Assembly: GCA_013400115.1 (NCBI GenBank) | Contig: VXBP01001164.1 | Coordinates: 124,001 to 188,000 of the forward strand | DNA from: Rhinopomastus cyanomelas | Taxonomy: Eukaryota > Chordata > Aves > Bucerotiformes > Rhinopomastidae | DNA length: 64,000 nucleotides | Reading direction: 5' to 3' | Shown: positions 20,831 to 32,699 of the stretch, piece by piece | Layout: each line of letters starts with the position of its first letter | Numbering within the stretch: the first letter of the stretch is position 1 | Translations under genes and position numbers: made by a program | Notes under the pieces: generated by a model | Seen by the model: the letters and a program-made list of their open reading frames with translations, nothing else | Told to the model about the DNA's origin: nothing | Database searches by the model: none

Positions 20831-23800
20831 TTTAAGCCAGACCGCCTTTGAACTCTCGCCAATATTTAATGACTTGGGAGGCAGATGAGAGGGGGAATAA
20901 AATATTCATAGTCTTTAATAAAGGCGGGGACCCGGCATATTTCAAACGTGAAAAACTGTAGAGCTCGCAGAAAGGGTGCAGAAAACAGCCATCTTGAATA
21001 TTTTAATCTCTGGCAAGTGTTTCTTTGGAACAAAATGGATGTTGGAGGGAAACAGCAGAGTTAACATTACTGTAGCCTTCCATTTCTAACACCATCCCTC
21101 TCGCAGAATTCAGCTGGCATGAAGCAGTGACAGTGGAAGGAACGCCAGAGCCTTTCATCTCCCTACAGCGGCAATAAATAATCATAATCTGGATACCGAG
21201 GTCTGGAAATTTAGTGCCTCTCCACGTGATGGGGCTTCTCTTTTTCTTTCTGTTTTTAACCCACGGTTTATATTAATTTGTTTGCATCGATGTGAGTCAC
21301 ACGGAATGGTGCAGAAACGCTTCTACAGCTCGTGCAACGTAAGCAAGTGGTCTGGACGCATCCAGAACACATTTGTAAAGAATTGTTTTCTGAAGTTGTT
21401 GCTAATGATTCCGTCCGTGGTTACCGCCACCGAAGTCAGAGGAGATGCTCTTACCCATCACCCCGGAAATTGGATCAGGCCCGAGTGCAGAGTTGTGCGT
21501 TCACGATACGAACCAATTATTCTCCGCATTCATTGTTTGCCCATAAAAATCAGTCTAGGCTGAAATTAGGCGTAGAAAGTCTCCAGGATTTTTCTTCACT
21601 TTTACCAAAATGGACTGACAGCTGGTTTTATTTTTTCTTTGGGTTTTTTTTTTCCTTTCTTCCCTCAAACGGACGGTGAAAACAAAAACGCCCTGCAGAC
21701 ATCAGATGCTTTTTGTTTTCACGTAGCTACCGCAGCATAGCTGTCCCTGTTTCGCCCGGCTTTGTAAGGCTGTTGGTGCTGCTTAGGCCTCCACGATTTT
21801 ATTTGATGTTATTTTTATTTTTGGTGAAGGAACAACCGTGTGGCCGTGGGGGGTGGAGGGCGAGAGCAGAGACAATAAGTCAGCGGTTCAGCTACCACAG
21901 GCTCAGAAAGGCTCCTTCCCAGGGGGTATGCATCTATTTATTTATTTATTTCCCCGTTGCTGTTTGCTTACTTTGGATCTACTCCGTCATACATAAACTC
22001 AACAGAAAAGAAACCCCCACCCCTATAAAAACCCAAAGATAGTTAATAAAAACAGTGCAGGGGTGGCTGGGGAGCACGGTCTGTGTGTTCAAGAGTAGGA
22101 CTGCAAGGCAGAATTGCTTGGTTTCAGCCACTTAGTGATTTCTGAAACACCAGCTTGGCCAGCATTTCTAATCCTGATTGCCAGGGATAAGATTTCTATT
22201 AGGAACTGTATCGCTCTTGTTAAAGTTCATGATTTTTCAAGGAAATTCTGAGGCACTGCATACGCAGTTCCTGATTAGTCTGTGTCTGAACGTTTTAGCT
22301 TTTCTTTCTTCTCAGTGCCACACTTTCTCCTGTGGATTCATCCACTGAAATATATCTAGACTGTTTCATAGGCATCTTGATGTTTCTTGAGACTACCTGG
22401 ATTAAAGACACTGCAAAATCAAGCAGCTTCTAAGGAATCTTTTTACCATTACAGAATGTAGGGGTGTCAAAAGAACAGTCTTTGCGAAGGGCAGAGCGAG
22501 TGACACTAACCAAACGAGCTCTGTCAGAGGCTAAAATGACAGACGTGTGATTGGGAGACTAAAACACAAGCTTAGAGAAGAAACAATAACCTAGAAGAGT
22601 TATTATTGGTCAGGTCTTACTCTAAAAATGAAACCAACACTCTCAAGTTGTCAGTGTCATCTGAGAAACAAGAAGATTTCAACTAGATTGAGCAAGATGG
22701 GAACTTTGGGAACTGCTAGAGGGCCCAGAGAAGAAACCTGTGCCAAAGTAAGCAGCGGCATTCAAACATGACTCCTGTTTAGGTAGGATGCAGGACTCCG
22801 GGGAAAAAACAAGGTACGAGGAAGGACTGAGGAAATACACCTCTGTATTTTCCTACTAAATGTGAAGATAGAGAAGATGTTTAACAACAAACGGAAGAAA
22901 TAAATGAATTCAACTTACATACTTGCCAACGCCAGCAAGTTTAAAAATGCCTTTTAAATTATGACTTAAAATCTATCGTTTCCGTGAAGTAAATTGTTTG
23001 CAGGGAAAGGAGCAATGCTGTCAGATTTTCTCTGTAAAGAATAAAGCCTTTATTCATGAAGTTCATAGGCCCTAATGTCTCTAAATCGTTGTTACAGGAG
23101 GTGGGATCAGACTGTTAAGTGTTCTATACCCTTCCCTCCATCACAGCTCTGGGGACAAAGCCCGAGAGCTGGACTGGACCTTGACAGGTAACAAGGCAAG
23201 GAAAAGTGTGAGAATACGTCCATCCTCACCTACCAGAGGGGCAAGGAATATCTGGGCACTTCCAAATAACTGAAGGCCAAAGAGCCTGGCAATTTCCTAT
23301 TTGACTGTGAATGGACAGGATCTTGTGGTTATAGTGCTTTGTGGGATCATTGCCACACCAGACTCTGCCAACAACTGTTCGGCGCGTGTCAGGAGTAGCT
23401 GGTTTAACAAGCTGCGTGTCAGTCGTAAGTGCATTGGTTTAAAAATCAGTGCAGAGAAACCCCTTGTGCTGCTGTTTCAAAGACACCTGTGAAGTGGTGA
23501 GCCAGAGCTATCGGTCTGGGTTTTCTCTGCACAGGTTCCCTGGAAGCATCTCTGGTTTTTGCTGGTTTAGATGACTTCTCTAAATGTTTCTTCTTCTAAA
23601 GCTTGACTGAAAGCCTGCAGTGACAAGTAGCTGCTCTTCAAAATTCAGACCTTCAGTTTTATTTGAGGACACACTTTGTCTGGCATCGCTTCTTTCCCCG
23701 GTGGTGTTCTGAAGGCAAAAAAAGTGCTTTCCATCACCAGCTCGGCCTCAGAAGGGTTGAAGCGACACCGAAAGGTCTGTGTCGCTGCACGCACGCTGTG

Positions 23801-26276
23801 TTTGGTAGTGTTGGGCCTCACAGGGTTGCCACCCCTGAGGTACTTCCAGCATAAATGGAAGATCAACCTCGTAACCAATGACGTGCAAACTTCTGAGTTT
23901 AGACAAATATTCACAAAGCTGTTTTATTCATTTGCCTTCGGTACCTAGTAATGGACTCTGGGTTTGACCAGGATTTTGACTAAATCCAAACCCAGAAAGA
24001 AGGAGAGAAGCGGTTTTCCCCTCTTGTTTTCATTGGGGCAGAGCAGAAGGTGGTACTTCCCCAGGGCTACAGGAGCAGCGGTGACTGTCCTTGGCTACTC
24101 TAGCATGAAAAGTTTGCTCCCAGCCTGGAACTTGTTCCGTGAGGTCTTCTCTCTGCCTAACCTGTTTCCTTTTCTCAGCCTTAACATCCCGTGCCTGCTG
24201 CTGCTGCTGCTGTCACACGCTTCTAAAATCACAGATATGCCGTCTGGAAAGGTAATAATTAGGAGTTTATCGTGGAAGAGATATAAGATTAGCTGCAGTA
24301 AAGATTTATTATTAGAAAATGAATAGCCTCATTTTTGAGATTTAAGAGACTTGTACAAATTACCTGCTGAATGGTTTTTTCGTTTCCAGCTCACATTAGT
24401 GCTGAAAGAATCATTTGGGGCCTATTACCCAGCTTTTGGAAAGTTTTCCTGTAGTGGAAAAATTGTAAGGGATTTGGAAATGAGGACTCATCTGGCTGGT
24501 AGATGTTCATAAAAATCTTAATGACTTCAGCAGCCCGAGGCGGTTTGGGCTGGGCTGGGCTTGGATGGAAACTGTTGGACTGGCTCACTGGAGAATCCCC
24601 TCCCTACTCATGAAGAAAAGATAAGGGAAGGGCTGGAAGCAGGCTTTGAATCCTTTTGCTATATCCATGGCTGTGCCAACACTGCATCTTTTAGAAGTGA
24701 ATCTGTATTAGAACTTGCATGGGAGAAAATACAGTGTCATGCCTGGCGCAGTTTGGGAGCCCGTGCACAGGGCTCCTTCCCGCAGAGCCACGCGCAGCCC
24801 CGCACGCGCTGGAGCTTACAGCTCTAGGCAAAGGCCGTGCTTCTCCGAACCGAAAGCGTTCTCAATTCCGTTTGCGTTGCTTTGGGGAGCTTTTCAGACC
24901 AAAATCGTTGTGTATTCGATGCTAAATCGTGACAGTGCCGTGTGTGGAAAAACTGCTGCGCAGCCTTTCTAGAGGCTTTTACCTACCTCAGGAACTTTGC
25001 TGCTACTCAGACGTCTGCTCATTTTCAACTCCAAGGCTGTTGGTCTCAGGGGTAGCTCGGCTTTGGTGATAATATGCAATGGAGAAATCTAATTTTGAGT
25101 CTGTTTGACAGTCGTCGTGAGAAGAAGATTGATAAATAAAAAACCTCGTTCATTAAAAAAAACCCAACAACAACTTCATGGAGAGCTCCAGGCTGGTCTG
25201 TGTGAGCCCACGGTACTGCAGCTGGGCCAGTGGGTGCTCGGGCAGGTGGGGCTTGTCTCTGAAATCCGTGCTGATTTTCACTGAACACAGTTTAAACTGT
25301 TTCTCTGCAAGACAAGGCAGGGAATATTGTCTTAGTCTCCTGGGGCTGAACAGGCTGGCCCTGAAGGTGAGGAGTGCTGTGACCCTTCTGCCAGCAAAAC
25401 AAGGTGCATTTTAGAAAAACTCAGCAGATTGTCATTCTCCCCAGAAAAATCTCTTGTGTCACTCAGCCATGAGGCTTTGGTACTGTACTGCAGCCTGTTC
25501 CTCTGCCTGCCTCCGGAGCATCCCTTCGCCAACATACTGGAATCCCAGTACTGACGCTGAGCACTGGTGCAAGACGGTGAAGCTCTGTGTGCCCTGGGAA
25601 GACCTGCAGAGGAAGATGCTGTGACACAAAACAACACAATGTCACTGAGGAAACCACTGGGAGAGGACATCCATTCTTACCATTGCCTTTTGGAAGGCGC
25701 AGAGCCACCGAGTAAGGTTTTTTATTGCAGCATGACTGCTTATGCATTCAATCCTATGACCTCTCTCTCCCTGGCATTGCTGGGATTCCTCCTGACAGAT
25801 AAGCAGCTTTTGGCTGTGCCGTTACCAACGCACTAACTGGACACCAGTCACTTTGATGTATGTGAGGGATTGTTTCTGGGATCTGATGTTTTGGATACTC
25901 TGCTGATTTAGTTATTCAAATTGTTCTCAGACATTCTGGAATATGCACCTAGGTGTTGCCTCAGTTTAGAAAGGTCTATATGTGACCCAACAGCAGTTGG
26001 GGCTCTGGAGGCTGCCGTGGCTCTGCTGGAGACCTTGAGCAGCTGCTAAAGCTCCAACCCTGCCAACACCAGGCAGTCACAGCTGTCAGAGGCAAAGCCT
26101 ATCCAGCCCTGAGCTCTCTGTGCCCTGAGATGAGTAGGTAGTTCAAGGAAAGAAACCTCATCACCAGTGGGCATATGAAAGCATATCTCTCTCTTCTTTC
26201 TGTGATCCTGTCTTCTTCATCCACTCTGTGTTTGGAACGGTTTTTCTGGTGGGTCAGGTGCTTCAGGCATCCACCT
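20831..26276. other. 5.4 kb CR1-free sequence with candidate conserved non-coding DNA
   Basis: No coding gene or transposable element is recognised. At 20835-21240 moderately AT-rich, low-redundancy sequence directly beside the island (CCAATATTTAATGACTTGG, AATATTCATAGTC, ATAAATAATCATAATC) has the look of conserved non-coding regulatory DNA, which only an alignment can confirm. A T-rich run lies at 21625-21662, a short (ATTT)n at 21930-21948 and a (CTG)6 at 24195-24213. Confidence 0.35.
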
Positions 26277-26460
26277 GTCCATCCATCCATCCCTCCATCC
26301 ATCCCTCCATCCCTCCATCCATCCCTCCATCCATCCATCCCTCCATCCATCCCTCCATCCATCCATCCAGCCAGCCAGCCAGCCATCCCTCCATCCATCC
26401 ATCCATCCATCCATCCATCCATCCCTCCATCCATCCATCCATCCACGCATCTATCCATCC
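26277..26460. repeat. (CATC)n tetranucleotide microsatellite with CCTC and CAGC interruptions
   Basis: About 184 bp of CATC repeats are interspersed with CCTC variants and a CAGC block near 26369-26382. A tetramer array has no stops in several frames, hence the Trp/Met/Asp/Gly and His/Pro/Ser-rich pseudo-proteins on the two strands. A CCTG/CCTT-rich low-complexity run continues at about 26500-26580. Confidence 0.97.
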
Positions 26461-26499
26461 TCACTGCTTCTGCAGCTATCTGCATGCTGGCTTGGCTCT

Positions 26500-26580
26500 T
26501 CTTCCTGCCTGCCTTCCTGTTGCCTTCCTGCTGCGTTCCTGCCTGCATTCCTGCCTTCCTGCCTGCCTTCTTCCTTTTCC
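26500..26580. repeat. CCTG/CCTT-rich low-complexity tract
   Basis: Pyrimidine-rich sequence of irregular TTCCTGCC repeats adjoins the CATC microsatellite and is probably a decayed extension of the same simple-repeat region. Confidence 0.7.
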
Positions 26581-27731
26581 TCATTTCTTGTGTTCTCCTT
26601 TAACTTATTTTTCTCTCTATTCTCTTTCCTGTCCTCTGCATTCTTTCAATCCCAGCAGGGCTCGCGCATACAAATTGACCCCCTCCCAGCCACTAATGTG
26701 ATTGAAGCTCTTTGTGGCTCCTACTATCTCTATGGTAACTATCAGGGGGGTCTCCAGAGTGGTGGTAGACCCAATGCACCAGCCCAAGGACTGTTGTTCT
26801 TGCCAATGTGAAGTGCTGAGCACATGGGCAGGGCTGCACTGCTGCTTATTTAAAATCCCAAATGGTACTTTAAAGTGTTTGGATGGGCCACAAGCTTGAG
26901 CACCATAGTTCTTAGGTTCTCAGGGGGCTGGAGAATGGCTTCTGTGTTCAGAGATGTTCCAGAGATCCTGGAAGATCCACTGTTGTTTGCTAACAGTTTT
27001 GGAGGGGTGTGTTAGTCGTTTCATGTACTCTGGAAACGCTAGTTACGCTGCCAAAATGAGCATCTGCATTGGACCAGTGGTCCGAGCAGCGCAGTTGCGG
27101 GTGTAGCCACCAGCACAGGTTGAGAAAGTTCACCAGAGGGTTTGCATGTTGTGAACGTTGTGGGCTCCTGCTTTGTCTGTGCTGCCCAGCCTGCCACGTG
27201 CCCCCGCGCCGTACTGCAGGCATTAACCACAACACGGTAGGCAAATGCTGGGTTGCTGGTCTATCTGCTTGGCCACATTTGGGACTCAGGCAAGCATGGG
27301 GCAACCATAGGATCCCACAGAAAGTACTGCTGAAAAATCTGTGGTGTGGCCAGAAGAAATGGACTTGATCCCTTTTGGCTACAAGGTTTGCCTTAAGTGA
27401 TACCAGTGGGGATGTGGGGAACAAGGGAGACTTCATGAAATCAAAGGCTGTCTGCATTACACCAGATCCATTTGCTCAGGACAGACAAAACTAGACGTTT
27501 TGAAAAGGCTAGAACAGTAGTACAAAGCTACTTTGATTAACTGGATTGCAATACTCCCAGTAGCTGTTCCTTATGTGGTACCTACAACATTAACAATGTG
27601 TGCTCCAAATACTGTTCTGTCCGGTTGTTCCAGAACACCGGGATTTTCGGTTGTGTGTTCCCCTCCGTCCCTCCAAGTTGTGCCATCTGTAGCATCTGTC
27701 AGTTCCATTAGAGGCACTGGCTTTTGAGCAG
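26581..27731. other. Unique sequence, nothing recognised
   Basis: A minus-strand frame of 155 codons (26990-27457) has no recognised family. No repeats recognised. Confidence 0.35.
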
Positions 27732-27775
27732 GAATCCTAGAATCATTAGGGACTGGAAGGGACCTTGAAAGATCT
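27732..27775 (-). mobile_element. Short CR1 3'-terminal stub
   Basis: Only GAATCATTAGGGACTGGAAG and the adjoining GGGACCTTGAAAGATC remain, about 44 bp. This matches the extreme 3' end of the common CR1 type and marks the right edge of the CR1-free block. Confidence 0.8.
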
Positions 27776-29492
27776 TTGAGAGATTTTTTGCAAGATTTAT
27801 CTGGCCCTCTAAAAATAACTTGTCTTTGATTCCTCACATAGCTTTGCAGGAATTTCTGAACTTCAGAAAGAAGGCAGCCAGCCTTATTATATCCTGACAT
27901 TGTGTATTCCCACATCCCTTCAGATGTGCAGTGCCAATCAGTTAATTACACTTCACCAGCCTTTCTGTTATGTGACAATGAACTACAAAACCAGCACCAT
28001 CCTACTCGAATCTCTACAATAAAGCCTTAAACAATAACTCTGCAGCACTGACACTGAAAGCATCGCTCTACCTAAGACCTTGCAAAGAATAACCTTCAGC
28101 AGATGCTGCTTAGATTTTTCGGCTGGCTGCATAATCTGCAGCCACGATTTCATGACTTGTTTGGTCCATGTAACGGCGTCTCACTTGTGAGTTTTACCTC
28201 TACCTGCCTGAGGATAAATCACCAGACATAAACTGCACTTTTGGGTTGAAAGCAGTCAGCAATGAAAGCGTTAACCCTGTGGGCATTTAAGTGGTCATAA
28301 TTAACAGTCCATTAAGATGAATGGAGAAAGTCCCTACTTAGTGGTGGTATTGTTTAATTCTGTCTGTTTACAGACTCTAGAGGACAACAGTGCCAGGCTT
28401 GACACTGCCCAGGGTCTGCCGAGCGAGGGCAGGAGCCACAGTCTCAAACAAAAGAACAAACTTACATTTTAAAAGCAACATTAAGTGTATTTTTAAAATC
28501 CCTTTGGAAGCAGGTTTTCTGCTTCGGGGGATTTCTGCGGTTCCAGTTCGCTCTTTCAGGAGGGGAGTTTGATACTAACTACAAGTTTGCTTTCTGCTGA
28601 AGCAAAGCCCTCCTTCCCCGACCCGCAGCGGGTTGTATAAGCGACGGACTTTGCAGCCCGTTATCAGCAGGGATGCAGGAGGAGCTCAGCTTGACTAACC
28701 TTTAAGGTTTCTCCTGGTTCCGACAGGCGACTGCTCTTCTGCATGTGCAGAAGAAAGTCTGAAGCCTTAAAAGAAGAATAAAATCGCAAGGCCACAGCTG
28801 TACCACGAATCACAACGAAATCCTGGTTGTTGCTGATGCGACAGGGCAGAAGCGTTCACCCTTTGCAGCGAGGCGGCAGCCAGGGCTGGAGGAGAGCTGG
28901 AAGGGCCCAGGCAGAGAACCCATTACCTGGACAAGAACCAGTGCAGCCAGAGTGAAACTGCTAGAGAAGCCTGCAGCTTTGCAGTAATAGGCTGCTCTCT
29001 TTGAAGAGTCTCCAGTTTATCAGCACCATGGATTTTAACTTGTAAATGATTGTGGATGTCATTAATTCCAGGCAGCAAATTGCAAGCGCATGGCGTAGGT
29101 CCTGAACCTCCAGCTGCATGGCAGCGCTCAGAAATGCCGTGTTAAATCCACCAAAGAGTATCAGCAGGCATTTTCACCAGGTTCTAGTCTGCAGTTTTGT
29201 GTGAGAAAACAGTGTGACAAACACCAACATCTCTGTAAAGACGGTTTGGTTGCACACGGCAGCATAAGCGCGGGCGCAGGTTTGGCCTCGAGTGCAGGGA
29301 TGCTCACTGAAAGATCACCTCAACAAGTAACTGTAGCATGAAGTTACTCCTTGTTGTTAGAAGTAACATCTTCGTGAACAAACAGTTTGGACTTCTTGTG
29401 CATTTAGGTGTGATTTTGGGATCTAAAAATACAATTTAAAAACAGAAGTCTCGTTGTTAATCGTGTGCTTGCTTGTATTTAAATTAGACCAG
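27776..29492. other. 1.7 kb unique sequence, nothing coding
   Basis: AT-rich words around 28160-28330 (for example GGTCATAATTAACAGTCC) could be regulatory, but nothing is certain. No gene or element recognised. Confidence 0.35.
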
Positions 29493-29573
29493 ATCATAGA
29501 ACCATAGAATCGTTAGGGATTGGAAGGGACCTCCAGAGATCATCTAGTCCAATCCCCCTGCCACAGCAGGATC
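29493..29573 (-). mobile_element. CR1 LINE 3'-terminal fragment
   Basis: Two octamers (ATAGAACC, ATAGAATC) precede GTTAGGGATTGGAAGGGACC and the conserved tail block; it is truncated after CACAGCAGGATC. Confidence 0.9.
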
Positions 29574-29891
29574 TTACACTTGTTACCACTAAAAATGCAC
29601 CTGAAAGAAGCAGAATGTTTCCTCGAGATACGTCGTAGAAAATCCCCTTTTACATTTTCCTGTCAAAACAGATTCACAGAAAATGCAATTCCATCGTTTC
29701 AAAATAATCTCTTAACAACTAGTTTAGCAACTTGAGTCCTGCATGTCTCTGCTTAATAGAAACTGTTGAGATTTTGAAAATCTTAATGAAAATAAAAAAT
29801 AGACCGGATTAACAGGAAAGAGTGCGCTTTAAAATTTTAAAACACAATTGATTTCAGTGATTAGAAATTGAATCCAAAATAATAAAGGGTA

Positions 29892-30288
29892 AAGAGGAGA
29901 GGCTGAGGGAGCTGGGTCTCTTCAGCTTGGAGAAGAGGAGACTGAGGGGTGACCTCATTAATGTCTACAAATATTTGAGGGGTGGGTGTCAGGAGAATGG
30001 AGCCAGGCTCTTCTCAATGTCATCTAATGATAAGATGAGGGGCACTGGGTGTAAGCTTGAACATAGGAGGTTCCATATAAATATCAGAAGGAACTTCTTC
30101 ACAGTGAGGGTGACAGAGCACTGGAACAGGCTGCCCAGGGAGGTTGTGGAGTCTCCTTCTTTGGAGATGTTTAAGACTCACCTGGATGTGTTCCAGGCAA
30201 CTTGGTCTGGGTGATCCTGCTGTGGCAGGGGAATTGGACTAGATGATCTTTTGAGGTCCCTTCCAATCCCTAATGATTCTATGATTCT
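29892..30288 (+). mobile_element. 5'-truncated CR1 LINE, ORF2 C-terminus and tail
   Basis: The element starts at AGAGGAGAGGCTGAGG. The frame 29927-30214 reads EKRRLRGDLINVYKYLRGG through FHINIRRNFFTVRVTEHWNR and ends near the normal stop region with a small deletion (VFQATWSG). The octamer tail ATTCTATG is intact. It has few disruptions, so it is a fairly young copy. Confidence 0.95.
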
Positions 30289-30847
30289 CTCTGAAGATTG
30301 TCAGAATTCTTCTTAATTGAACAGAAATTGTAACAGTTAAAGCAAGTTTCTTCATGTCTTTGAGCCACTACCTTTATTGGACTAAAGCAGTGAATTCCAT
30401 CAGGTGCTAATTCAAGATGAAATTGTTGCTGAAGGCATCCAGAAGTCTGTATTTTTTGCTGGTTTCAGTGCAGCTTGCACCCAGCACCAACATGCCTGCT
30501 GGAGCACAATGAGGAAGAAGACACACAACAGCCCTTGGTGGTTCACCCACCATTGCTGGACAGCAGCAGGTCTGGCCATTCTCAAAACAAAAGGTTTTGA
30601 TACCAAGATTTCCTGGTTAAAATGTAATGAGCTCCTCTTGAGGTTCCTGTCAAGTGAGGAGAGGGTTTGTGTGGTTCATGCTTAGAAGGAAGCAGTGGTG
30701 TCCTCCCAGGCTGTCATTCATAGCCTGTTGATGGTGTCCACTATCCAAGGCATTCACAGCTGTGTCTTGAGAGGTTGTGTGAGCTTTCGCAGCACCACGG
30801 GCTATTTCTCCCTCTTTATGTCACAACTAAAGTGAAGAGGTGATTGA
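30289..30847. other. Unique sequence between two CR1 copies
   Basis: A plus-strand frame of 93 codons (30404-30685) and an antisense shadow have no recognised family. Confidence 0.35.
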
Positions 30848-31041
30848 TCTTCCTCCCAGTGAGGGTGGCAGAGCACTGGAACAGGCTGCCCAGGGGAGCT
30901 GTGGAGTCTCCTTCACTGCAGAAGTTTAAGACCCACCTGGATGTGTTCCTGTGTGACGTGGTCTAGATGATCCTGCTGTGGCAGGGGATTGGACTAGATG
31001 CTCTTTCAAGGTCCCTTCCAATCCCTAATGATTCTATGATC
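30848..31041 (+). mobile_element. 5'-truncated CR1 LINE, last ~195 bp
   Basis: It begins in TCCTCCCAGTGAGGGTGGC and runs through the GGAACAGGCTGCCCAGG and CCTGGATGTGTTCC blocks to the GATTCTATGAT tail. Confidence 0.94.
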
Positions 31042-32520
31042 TGGATTACTCAGTCACTTTTGTGTGTGGATGGACACAAGCAAAGGGAGCTTGTCTTCTT
31101 TGTCTGCGTGGTATTTCCTTTTCAAGTTCTGCTTTATTCCCTCTACTGGCTTCAGTAACACATAATCTTTGTGTAGGGGGATCTTGGGCAGCAGCTCGAG
31201 GGCAATGTGAACACTTTTGTTTTTAAGAAACAACACGTTACCTCTCCATGTGCTTGATACTCCAGTCTTTGGTGGTTCTTGGTTTGCATCACAGCTTTCA
31301 TTCACCTTTAATTGTGATTGCTGCCCCTTTCAGCAACAAGCTCTGCTTGCCGTTTTCTTCTCCTTGGTTGGTACTGAAACTGGCCACATGTGCTTTTCAT
31401 GCGTGTCCTGTCTTTCCCAGAATAGAAGCCACTGGTTTCCACAGATTCAGAGTTGACTGGTTGCAGGACATTCAGTACGTGTTTGTCTTGAGAAGTAAAA
31501 CTGATCCTGTTTCTTCGTTCCAGCTGTAGAGGACCTGCCAAGATAACACCAGCCTTTAAATGATGATGGTAACATGTCAAGAAAGGGCCATATAAGAAGT
31601 CATGAGTCTCACTGATGTAGAAAGCCATCAGCCTTGTAAGTCAGCTGTGAATGGGAGATGGGCACCTGCTTGTTTGGGAGTGTACAGCACAGGAAGAGAA
31701 CCAGCTTCTCCCAGGGATTGTTGAGGAGGCAGTTACACTGTGGGTCACCCTTGTGGGGAGGGGAGAAGTCATGGATGTTGAAGACCCACTGTCTTTTTTT
31801 TCAACTTCTGACTCTAGGCTGGAAGTGCTGCGGGCTGATTCCAGTGGCCAGTCAAATCTAAATTTGGAATTTCAAATAATGGGATATCCCTCAGCTCCTC
31901 AGGTGTCTATTCTACAAGGCTTTCAACAGAGTGCCTGAACTTCACAAAAAACTGAATTTTGGAACAGGTTCAAAACGTGAATGTTGATGAGAACATCTTG
32001 ACTCTGGCTACGGGATCTGCAGCTTTCCTTCATTTTGATTTTTGGTTTAAACATCCCTCCATGTTTCTTTTATGTCGAGCCCTGCACACTTCTTCAAAGG
32101 AGAGGAAGAGAGAGAATTTGCATCTCTCATCCTTGCGCAGGACTCAAAACACATTGAAGCTGTGGAGTTAGGCATACACGGCACGGAGCCGTGGAGTTTG
32201 ACTCACGTCAAGATCTTGATGAGATTCTTGAACGCTGTGGATTTTGTATACACGTTGCTGTTCTGAGTTAGGAAGAACAAGGCTTTGGGGTCACCTTTCC
32301 TTTCCTCTTCTTTTCCCAACATAATATCTATTACCTTTTAAACTCCAAAGGAGGCAGAAAGAGACCCCGCACCCCAGACAGCACTTGTTCTCTGCTCTGG
32401 GAGGCTGGGTTGTTAAGAACTATTGGCCTAGGTTATTCTTCCTTAATGGGCCATTTGTGTAGACAAAAGCCTCCAGCTGCTGCAAGAGCCATAAATGCCC
32501 CAGGGCTGAAACAGAAGACT

Positions 32521-32544
32521 GGGGGGGGTGGGGTGGAAAGGGGG
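32521..32544 (+). repeat. G-rich tract, possible G-quadruplex
   Basis: The 24-nt tract consists of G runs of 8, 4, 2 and 5 separated by T, T and AAA, enough guanines for a four-tract G-quadruplex on the plus strand. Confidence 0.5.
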
Positions 32545-32676
32545 TTTGTGGTTGGTTTAGAGGGAAGCGCCAGGGCGTTCCCATCTACCTCGCACCCTGA
32601 TAAAAGGCTCAGCTCAGGCGTGAGCAATTCCTCTTTCTCCTGGAGCTGCGCATGGTGGTCAGCCCAGCTGGCACTG

Positions 32677-32699
32677 GCCTTGGCCCTGGCCCTGGCCCT
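32677..32699. repeat. Short GGCCCT hexamer repeat
   Basis: About three and a half copies of TGGCCC/CTGGCC follow one another, a minor simple repeat. Confidence 0.7.

Noticed and set aside
26099..26701. Long Met/Asp/Gly/Trp-rich and His/Pro/Ser-rich frames on both strands
   Set aside because: They are translations of the CATC tetranucleotide microsatellite, which has no stop codon in several phases.
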